Below, one piece after another: positions 5,885 to 11,072 of a stretch of DNA of 12,233 nt (position 1 is its first letter; the number at the start of each line of letters is the position of its first letter). The notes below the pieces were generated by a model. That model saw only the letters and a list, made by a program, of their open reading frames with translations, was not told the DNA's origin and did not search any database. Origin of the DNA: Planctomycetales bacterium (lineage in GTDB: Bacteria > Planctomycetota > Planctomycetia > Isosphaerales > Isosphaeraceae); assembly GCA_027451455.1 (NCBI GenBank), contig DAIDJI010000084.1:1-12233 (forward strand), in the 5' to 3' direction. The position numbers and the translations under genes are program-made.

Positions 5885-7822
5885 CTACAACTTCGGCAAT
5901 TCCAGCGGCTTGGCCGGCTTCGGCTGCATCATCTTTTTCTTTTTGGCCTCGGCGGCGTTGTCGCGACGCGGGGCGGGCGGGACGTAGGTCTCGACCCACT
6001 TGAAACCGAGGGGATCTTTCAGTTCGCGCTGGGCGAGGAGGGCCCAGGGAGTCGCGGGGTGCTCGTCGACAACGCGACGCAGCAGCGTCTCGGCCTCCTT
6101 CGCGGCGGCGGCGGCGTTCTTACTGTACTGGATGGCGGTGTCGGGGACGAGCCGCCAGGCGTTGGACTTCGGGTTGCTGAACTTCGGCGTATCCTTCTTC
6201 ATCCGGGCGCAGGCCCAGTTGTACTCGTAACAGCGGACCTTCATGGCGAGGAGCCGGCCGCGGATGAGGTCGAAGTGAGCCTGCCAGCGCCGGGAGGGCT
6301 CGCGGTCGCGGAGCTTGGCGGCGGCGTTGATCGGGGCAATGGCCTCGTCGACGGTGTAGACGGTCCGCTCGGCGATCGCCTGGTTGCGGGCCATGATCTC
6401 CTTGAACTCGGGCGAGTCGGCGGGCGGGAAGTTCAGGCCGGGCATGCCGGGAAGGTTTTGCTGGGTGATCTGCGCCGCGGTCAGAACAGCCTGGCGGAGC
6501 GGTGAATGCTGGATGCGCTTTTCGTACTCGCCGCGGGGGATCCAGTCGGGTCGATACTCGCGCATCCGGGCCGGGTCGAAGCCGAGGCGTCGGGTGTCGA
6601 ACCGGGTGACGAAGTAGATTCCGCCGGTCTCGGCGGCCAGCCGGCTGAGGGCATACGGGCCGAAGCCCGACTCGACGATCTCGAACTGCGGTCCGTTGTA
6701 CCAGAACGGCAGGCGGATCTGCTCGAGCATCACGCTTTCGGGCCCCTGGCGGACCGGGACGCCGTGGAAGACGTGCTTCGTTTTCGGGTCGACATAGGTC
6801 ACGTAGTTCTCGGTCCGGCCGAAAATTGCCTGCGAACCAAGGACGTAGACCGGGATCTTCGCCTTCCGGCAGGCGGCGATGGCGTCTTCGAGGCGGGACT
6901 CATCGTCGCCGACCTCGTCGGTGACGACGATCGTCATGGTCCGGTAGGCGTGGGTCTGGGCCTCTTTCCCCTTGTAGCGGCCCCACTTGGCCGCGATCTC
7001 GCCGACTGCGGTGAACGTGGTCTCGACGCCGCTCTCGTCCTGGGGAACCTCGTGGATGGCGTTGAGGATCTCGGAAAGGTCGGCGGAAGGGTGCGCCAGC
7101 ATCGCCTTTCGCGTCTGGCCGAAGGCGATCACCATCGTCAGGAGCCCGCTATCGGCCGCGAGGTGCGACTCGTCAAGCTGCTGAATGTGGGAATAAACGG
7201 CCTCAATGTGCTTGGCGAGCCGCTGCCGCTCGGCGACGAGGCTGCCGGAGGCGTCGAACGCCCAGACAACCAGCGTCGGGCCTTTCTCCAGGTGCCGGAT
7301 GATCTCGGTGGCGATCCGGTCGACGGCTCCCTCGACCCCGCCGACGGTCTCCGCGCCATTGCCCCGGATCGAGACGTTCTGCGCCAGCAGGTTGGCGGTC
7401 GGAACGACGACCTCCGTCGCTCGTTTCAGATCCAGAGGCGCCATCTCGGCGGTGATCGACCGCTCCTCCATCGCCGCGACCGGCACGGTCGAGGCCGAAC
7501 TGGGCGCCGAGGTGATCGTCGCGGCGAGATTCGGGGCAAATGTTCCGGCGGCCGGAATCTCCGCGGGCGGCTCCTTCGACTGGTCGAGATCCTGGAAGAC
7601 CGAATCGGCCGACTCGATCCGGGTATCGGTCAGCTCCGAGCGAAACACATTCTGCGACTCGCGATGGACCGTGTAACCCGCAAAGGCCAGCCCGGTGAGC
7701 AACAGACCGTGGACCAGCAGACTCACGCTGATCGCCGGCAGTTCCAGGTCCAGCCGTCCCCCGGTCCACTCCGAGAGCCAGGGATATCGCCCCTCCAGCT
7801 TCCGCAGCATCTCGACGAGCAC
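5885..7822 (-). CDS. Membrane-anchored vWA domain protein with TonB/TolA-like anchor helix (paralog 1)
   Basis: 645 residues, starting at a GTG (7822): GAGGAG lies exactly 8 bases upstream, whereas the first ATG (7810) would have 20-base spacing. A short cytoplasmic N-terminus (1-28) is followed by one transmembrane helix, residues about 29-51, with S34-x3-H38-G39-x4-G44-L45. E. coli TonB has the same S, HG and GL at the same spacing (S16, H20, G21, G26, L27). A linker of about 110 residues follows. vWA domain about 182-405: DASGS at 190-194 (MIDAS D190, S192, S194), a Thr in ESGVETTFTAV (T268, T269 or T271), D302 in VTDEVGDD. A 65-residue insertion (FGRTENYV to SGFGPYAL) precedes GGIYFVT. 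The C-terminal part repeats the paralog: SRRWQAHFDL at 510-519, CYEYNW, and AETLLRRVVDEHPATPWALLAQREL, resembling a TPR helix pair. A Lys-rich tail KKKKMM ends it. It is the first gene of a minus-strand run with the second paralog 236 bases downstream. The exact role is not known. Confidence 0.92.
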   Translation of the reverse strand: MLVEMLRKLEGRYPWLSEWTGGRLDLELPAISVSLLVHGLLLTGLAFAGYTVHRESQNVFRSELTDTRIESADSVFQDLDQSKEPPAEIPAAGTFAPNLAATITSAPSSASTVPVAAMEERSITAEMAPLDLKRATEVVVPTANLLAQNVSIRGNGAETVGGVEGAVDRIATEIIRHLEKGPTLVVWAFDASGSLVAERQRLAKHIEAVYSHIQQLDESHLAADSGLLTMVIAFGQTRKAMLAHPSADLSEILNAIHEVPQDESGVETTFTAVGEIAAKWGRYKGKEAQTHAYRTMTIVVTDEVGDDESRLEDAIAACRKAKIPVYVLGSQAIFGRTENYVTYVDPKTKHVFHGVPVRQGPESVMLEQIRLPFWYNGPQFEIVESGFGPYALSRLAAETGGIYFVTRFDTRRLGFDPARMREYRPDWIPRGEYEKRIQHSPLRQAVLTAAQITQQNLPGMPGLNFPPADSPEFKEIMARNQAIAERTVYTVDEAIAPINAAAKLRDREPSRRWQAHFDLIRGRLLAMKVRCYEYNWACARMKKDTPKFSNPKSNAWRLVPDTAIQYSKNAAAAAKEAETLLRRVVDEHPATPWALLAQRELKDPLGFKWVETYVPPAPRRDNAAEAKKKKMMQPKPAKPLELPKL

Positions 7823-8129
7823 GATCGAGACTCCTCTTCGTTATCGGACTCCGTCGGATCTCCTCGGATTCCACCGGCCGCGCAGGCCGATCTCTCCCTA
7901 ATCCCTATCTACGACACGAACGCCCATTCGTGACCGCCCGTCTCGTCCAATGCGTCCAACCAGACATCCCGCTGCTCTCACTCTTCCTTCTTCCTAATTG
8001 AATATTATCGCCTCGACACCTCCGAGGCATCCCTGCCCATCGTTTTTCAGGGACTTCCCGGCGCGCCGATTGCCCGATGATGCCTGCGAGAGACGATCCC
8101 AGAGCCGAGAGACGATCGGAGAAATCACC
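7823..8129. other. Divergent intergenic region (307 bp) with dyads and an AT-rich island
   Basis: It separates the vWA gene (minus) and the small acidic ORF (plus). The only AT-rich segment is at about 7993-8009 (TCCTAATTGAATATTATC) and is the best place for overlapping promoters: TATTAT at 8003-8008 on the plus strand and GATAAT at 8009-8004 on the minus strand. Neither has a good -35 hexamer. Directly adjacent is a perfect dyad GCCTCG, 7 bases, CGAGGC (8010-8028). A second perfect dyad, CACGAA, 6 bases, TTCGTG, lies at 7915-7932, in the probable 5' leader of the vWA gene. Either could be an operator or an mRNA hairpin. Confidence 0.4.
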
Positions 8130-8363
8130 ATGAGCGATCAGAAGGACGGGCGGGGTCCGGCCGACGTGGCCGACGTGGCCGACGAGCGGGGACGATTCAC
8201 GTCCGAGGAGGGCTTGCCGGGCGAGCCATCCATGATACCGGATACCGAGGCCGACGCCTCGGCGCACCGGGCCGAGCCGGACAGGGACAGGGACCCGTCA
8301 GGCCCGCGTCTCGGAACCCAGGGCGCGGCGATCGCCGACCTGACCGACCCAAAGTCGAGGTAA
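8130..8363 (+). CDS. Small acidic, probably disordered protein, unknown
   Basis: 77 residues from ATG at 8130, with GGAGA 7 bases upstream. The same frame is open from 7998, but the upstream part has no ribosome binding site and lies in the promoter region. The product is rich in Asp, Glu, Arg, Pro and Gly (MSDQKDGRG, ADVADVADERG, EPDRDRDPSGP) and has no hydrophobic core, signal peptide or membrane segment, so it should be unfolded on its own. A 9-base tandem repeat (GTGGCCGAC) encodes the DVADVADE stretch. No family is recognised. The good start signal argues for a real gene; the short length and biased composition argue against. It stands alone on the plus strand, divergent from the vWA genes and convergent with the DUF1559 gene. 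Confidence 0.45.
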   Translation: MSDQKDGRGPADVADVADERGRFTSEEGLPGEPSMIPDTEADASAHRAEPDRDRDPSGPRLGTQGAAIADLTDPKSR

Positions 8364-8393
8364 CGACCTCAGTCCATCGAAGAACCACGATCG

Positions 8394-8498
8394 GGTAGAC
8401 CAGGGAGCCACCCCGAAAGACGCAAAAGAAACAAAACGACCGTTGTTCTGCGTTTTCACCGGAAATCCCTGGAGCCACGAACGGACTGATTGTCTACC
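8394..8498. other. Split inverted repeats between convergent genes
   Basis: GGTAGAC (8394-8400) overlaps CCAGGGA (8400-8406). The complements occur separately at 8466-8472 (TCCCTGG) and 8492-8498 (GTCTACC). They could form a branched structure in the 140-base space between the convergent small ORF and DUF1559 gene. No T-tract is present, so a role as terminator is only a guess. Confidence 0.25.
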
Positions 8499-8503
8499 AA
8501 ATC

Positions 8504-9421
8504 TCAGTAAGCATCCTCGGAGAGGGATTCGCCGCCGGCCCGGGTGGCCAGGGCCCTGTAGATCGGCGCCGGGAGTCGCGACGGGAGGAAGTGGACGCTT
8601 CCGTCGACGTAGAGAAACTGCTCGCCGCCGGGATGCCCCGACCCGAAATCGGCCGGCCGGGGTGGGACGGCATTGGGCCCCTCGCGGTCGCCCGCCCGGC
8701 CGACGACCAGCGCCGGCCCGCCGGCCGAGCCGGTGACGGCGCCGGTCCATGTGGCCGGCGAGATCGAGGCGTTGCGCTCGCCGATGGCGATCGTCTGGCT
8801 GGTCCCGTCGTCGACGTCGATGATCCGGACCGACCGATTGCGGAAGAACATCCCGTTCCCGGCGTCGCGGCCGGGCGGCGGGGCCGATGGATCGTCGGGA
8901 TAGAGGCTCGACGGGTCGCCGCTGCCGAAGCAGCCGACGTAGTTCGACGCCCCCACCTCGGCGATCGGCTCGCCGGCGATCATGCCGTTGCCCCCCGCCG
9001 CGACCGCGAAAAACGTCCGCTGGCGCACGGGGTCGCTTGGGCAGACCAGCGCGTTCAACTGCTGGGTGGTCCTCGGCGTCCAGTTGGCCGGCACCTCGAT
9101 CGGCAGCGAGAAGTTGATCATATCGTAGGTGCTCCGCTGCTCCATCATCGGGAGCATCATCGGCAGCCAGCCCCAGCCTGGCCCGGCGTCGGCGCCGGTC
9201 CCGGGCGACCGAAGCGAGACCCAACCCGGCGGGAAGGCGTTCGTCGCTTCGTGGTAGTTGTTCAGCGCCAGGCCGATCTGCTTGAGGTTGTTGGCGCATT
9301 GCGACCGCCGCGCGGCCTCGCGCGCCCCATTCATCGCCGGCAAGAGCAGCGATAACAGCATCGCAATGACCGCCAGGACCACCAGGAACTCGATCAGGCT
9401 GAAGCCTCGGTGCTCGGGCAT
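8504..9421 (-). CDS. DUF1559 family pseudopilin-like protein (H-x9-DG)
   Basis: 305 residues from ATG at 9421, with GGAG 8 bases upstream. The N-terminus is a type IV prepilin leader: short basic MPEHRG, then FSLIEFLVVLAVIAMLLSLLLPA, with cleavage by the prepilin peptidase expected after G6 and the conserved Glu at +5 of the mature protein (E11). NGAREAARRSQCANNLKQIGLALNNYH (31-57) is the standard DUF1559 segment after the helix. The C-terminal motif H263-x9-D273-G274 (HPGGEQFLYVDGS) is the processing-associated H-x9-DG signature, followed by VHFLP and the family's end. DUF1559 proteins occur in large numbers in planctomycetes and are presumed to be secreted or envelope pseudopilins; the function of any one is unknown. 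It is followed upstream by a paralog on the same strand 307 bases away. That spacing and the repeats between them suggest separate transcription units. Confidence 0.95.
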   Translation of the reverse strand: MPEHRGFSLIEFLVVLAVIAMLLSLLLPAMNGAREAARRSQCANNLKQIGLALNNYHEATNAFPPGWVSLRSPGTGADAGPGWGWLPMMLPMMEQRSTYDMINFSLPIEVPANWTPRTTQQLNALVCPSDPVRQRTFFAVAAGGNGMIAGEPIAEVGASNYVGCFGSGDPSSLYPDDPSAPPPGRDAGNGMFFRNRSVRIIDVDDGTSQTIAIGERNASISPATWTGAVTGSAGGPALVVGRAGDREGPNAVPPRPADFGSGHPGGEQFLYVDGSVHFLPSRLPAPIYRALATRAGGESLSEDAY

Positions 9422-9438
9422 GGGTCGGGCTCCGGATC

Positions 9439-9488
9439 AAAAAGGCTCGGGGCGGGCGCCGACGGATCGCAGACCCATCGGCCCCGCC
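9439..9488 (-). terminator. Hairpin with following T-run upstream of the DUF1559 gene
   Basis: On the minus strand GGCGGGGCCGA pairs with TCGGCGCCCGCC (one bulged G, 15-base loop; plus-strand 9451-9488). A run of five T (complement of 9439-9443) follows 7 bases after the stem. This gap is longer than in a classic intrinsic terminator. It lies about 20-70 bases before the start codon of the 8504-9421 gene, so it could end read-through from the upstream DUF1559 gene or act as a leader attenuator. Confidence 0.3.
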
Positions 9489-9610
9489 ACCATCCTACCC
9501 GGAATCCTCCGACATTTGAAAGAGAGTCTCCAGCGGGCCGGTTTGGAAGGGAGTCCGAGGAGGGCCATCGATCGCTCGTGGCAGAGTCGATCAACCCTTC
9601 CGCCCCGACC

Positions 9611-9648
9611 CGCCGACGTAGGTCAGGCTTTCCAGCCTGACCCGCATG
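9611..9648 (+). repeat. REP-like palindrome, perfect copy
   Basis: Stem GGTCAGGCT (9621-9629), loop TTCC, stem AGCCTGACC (9634-9642), nine of nine pairs. Including flanks (CGCCGACGTA left, CGCATG right) it matches the reverse complement of the 2843-2879 copy at nearly every base over 38 positions, though the two loci are 6.7 kb apart. It is followed on the right by an oppositely oriented copy at 9682-9703. Confidence 0.85.
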
Positions 9649-9681
9649 GAACAAGGGCCGTCGATCACCGGCTGGAATGTG

Positions 9682-9703
9682 GGTCAGGCTCGAAAGCCTG
9701 AGC
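9682..9703 (-). repeat. REP-like palindrome, oppositely oriented partner
   Basis: Stem GGTCAGGCT, loop CGAA, stem AGCCTGAGC, with one mismatch in nine pairs. The orientation is opposite to the 9611-9648 copy, 39 bases away between palindromes. It starts 26 bases beyond the stop codon of the DUF1559 gene 9729-10664, so it is the first structure in that gene's 3' region. Confidence 0.75.
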
Positions 9704-9728
9704 GACCTCAGGCCCCTCGCGGACGGGG

Positions 9729-10664
9729 TCAGTATTGATCGGCCGAGACAACCTCGCCGCCGGCGCGGGTGGCCATCGCCTGGAAGATCGGGAAGTTGAT
9801 CATGGCCTTGATGAAGTGGACGCTCCCGTCGGCGAAGAGGAAATTCGCGCCGCCGGGGTGGAGCGACCAGAACTGATCGCCGTGGGCGAGTCCCGAAGGG
9901 GAATTTGGACCGTGCCCCTCGCCGGTGTGGGCGATCACCAGGGCGCCGCTCCCCTCGGGGTCGAGCCCGGCCTCGGCCTGGAGGGCGACCAGCGGGACCG
10001 CGGAATGGGTCACGGCGCCGGTCCAGGTCGCCCGTGAGAGGTTCTGGCTCCGCTCGCCGGCGGCAAACGTCTGGCTGGTCCCGTCGGTGATTCCGGCGAT
10101 ACCGACTCCACTATTCCGGTAGAAGATGCCCGTCCCCAGGCCGTCATTGTGAATCCCCGTCGCCGTGTCGCTCTCGTTCCCACCGACACAGACGGCATAA
10201 CTCGCCGGAGCGGCGATCGCCAACCGATTTCCGGAAGCGTCGAGGACCGGGAAGGCACCCTCAGTCAGGTCCGACGGACAGATCAGCCCCGGCAGAATCG
10301 TTGCAATCGCCGTGGAATTTGCCGGCGCCGAGACCGTTGAAATCGTGTTCGTCGCAGCGAAGAGCGCCGCCTGCTCGATCTGCGGCAAGATCATCGAGGC
10401 CCACGACCAGCCAGGCGCCGTATCGGTCGCCCCATTCCTGTACCGAGCCCGCGCCAGATATCCCATCGGGAAAGCCCCGACCGCGTCGTGATAGGCGTTC
10501 ATCGCGATCCCGATCTGCTTGAGATTGTTGAGGCACTGCGCTCGATGCGCGGCCTCGCGCGCGGCCTGCACCGCCGGGAACAACAACGCGATCAGCACGG
10601 CCAGGATCGCGACCACAACCAGAAGCTCGATCAGCGTGAAACCGCCACGGAACCTTTCTCTCAT
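9729..10664 (-). CDS. DUF1559 family pseudopilin-like protein (H-x9-DG), second copy
   Basis: 311 residues from ATG at 10664; AGAGGA lies 11 bases upstream. The prepilin leader is MRERFRGG followed by FTLIELLVVVAILAVLIALL, with cleavage expected after G8 and Glu at +5 (E13). AREAAHRAQCLNNLKQIGIAMNAYHD (35-60) is the typical segment after the helix. ICPSD at 128-132 and DGTSQTFAAGE at 194-204 are family landmarks shared with the neighbour (VCPSD, DGTSQTIAIGE). The C-terminus carries H269-x9-D279-G280 (HPGGANFLFADGS). It is paralogous to the 8504-9421 product but clearly diverged in the middle. A 408-base non-coding stretch lies upstream with a Fur-box-like palindrome and TTGACA element, so this gene is the nearest candidate for that control. 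Confidence 0.95.
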   Translation of the reverse strand: MRERFRGGFTLIELLVVVAILAVLIALLFPAVQAAREAAHRAQCLNNLKQIGIAMNAYHDAVGAFPMGYLARARYRNGATDTAPGWSWASMILPQIEQAALFAATNTISTVSAPANSTAIATILPGLICPSDLTEGAFPVLDASGNRLAIAAPASYAVCVGGNESDTATGIHNDGLGTGIFYRNSGVGIAGITDGTSQTFAAGERSQNLSRATWTGAVTHSAVPLVALQAEAGLDPEGSGALVIAHTGEGHGPNSPSGLAHGDQFWSLHPGGANFLFADGSVHFIKAMINFPIFQAMATRAGGEVVSADQY

Positions 10665-10890
10665 AACCCTTCAAATCCTCTCACCAGGATCCATCACACT
10701 CCTTCCATGAGATCCAATCTCAACGAGGGCGCCGGCCCGGCGGAGGTTAGTCCCGCACCGGTCGACACGATCGACCGCATGCCCTCTCCGCCGGGCTCAG
10801 CATCAGCAAACCTGCTCGTCCAGCAGACTCCCTCCAGGGCCCCGATCGCTCCGGGATTTCCGGAGACCGAGGACATCAGGAATCCGAGTC

Positions 10891-10913
10891 CGGGGACGCA
10901 GGAAGCGTCCCCG
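10891..10913. repeat. Strong hairpin, possible second repeat family
   Basis: Stem CGGGGACGC, loop AGGAA, stem GCGTCCCCG, nine of nine pairs. It has the same layout (nine-base stem, loop containing GGAA) as the GGTCAGGCT palindromes but a different stem. No T-tract follows on either strand, which argues against an intrinsic terminator. Confidence 0.55.
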
Positions 10914-10992
10914 CAAGTTCCGGGCGCCCGGCGAGCCCTCGAAGATGCGGATCTCGGGGCAACGGGACCATCGCCGCACCCGGAAGGAAAGC

Positions 10993-11017
10993 ATTGCAAC
11001 TGAGATTCAGTCTCAAT
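10993..11017 (-). promoter_or_regulatory. Fur-box-like operator
   Basis: A 25-base palindrome starting ATTG and ending CAAT, with core TGAGATTCAGTCTCA at 11001-11015. The core is a 7-1-7 inverted repeat with six of seven pairs, and each half differs by one base from TGAGAAT/ATTCTCA, the usual variant of the Fur site. It lies just downstream of the predicted transcription start of a minus-strand promoter, a position suited to repression. Identification as Fur (rather than a relative such as Zur or PerR, or an unrelated factor) rests only on this resemblance. Confidence 0.5.
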
Positions 11018-11025
11018 GTCAGGGC

Positions 11026-11055
11026 AGGTTAATCGGAATCGAACCTTCGTGTCAA
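11026..11055 (-). promoter_or_regulatory. Candidate minus-strand promoter
   Basis: Perfect TTGACA at 11055-11050 (minus strand), 18-base spacer, then TAACCT at 11031-11026 (three of six bases of TATAAT). It starts 18 bases past the stop of the SGNH gene and points towards the DUF1559 gene at 10664. The -10 match is poor; the -35 match and the adjoining palindrome make the site worth listing. Confidence 0.35.
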
Positions 11056-11072
11056 GGGGACCGTTGTGGAGA

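Larger units (their letters stand above)
9422..9728 (-). other. Intergenic region between the two DUF1559 genes (307 bp)
   Basis: It holds, from the right, the inverted palindrome pair at 9611-9703 and then the likely promoter and leader of the 8504-9421 gene. On the minus strand TTTCAA and TAGGAT occur with an 18-base spacer around 9500-9530, a weak promoter match. No coding sequence is supported. A short minus-strand frame across 9394-9654 only looks like a gene because it translates the repeat (HAGQAGKPD). Confidence 0.45.
10665..11072 (-). other. Non-coding region upstream of the second DUF1559 gene (408 bp)
   Basis: No frame here gives a recognisable protein. A 63-codon minus-strand frame (10994-10803) starts inside the Fur-box-like palindrome, lacks a ribosome binding site and reads as an Arg-rich artefact. 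The region contains the hairpin at 10891-10913, a small dyad TCCGG, GATTT, CCGGA at about 10850-10864, and the promoter/operator candidate at 10993-11055. If transcription starts near 11018, the DUF1559 mRNA would have a leader of about 350 bases. Confidence 0.5.

Noticed and set aside
5649..5999. N-terminal extension of the 3444-5648 vWA gene into the upstream gene
   Set aside because: The frame is open, but the extension overlaps the end of the preceding gene, is Arg/Pro-rich and has no ribosome binding site; ATG 5648 has GGAGG upstream.
6506..7933. Long open frame (475 codons) on the plus strand opposite the vWA gene
   Set aside because: It is antisense to a gene with clear vWA motifs; high GC at third positions keeps opposite frames open. 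The translation is Asp/Gly/Arg-rich without a recognisable domain.
8298..9440. Minus-strand frame of 380 codons overlapping the DUF1559 gene in another frame
   Set aside because: Arg/Gly-rich shifted reading of the DUF1559 gene, which itself has the prepilin leader and H-x9-DG.
9394..9654. Short minus-strand frame with HAGQAGKPD
   Set aside because: The string is a translation of the palindromic repeat; the rest has no gene features.
11035..11045. tRNA T-arm-like GGTTCGATTCC on the minus strand
   Set aside because: The bases on either side do not form a T-stem and no acceptor or anticodon stem is found around it.
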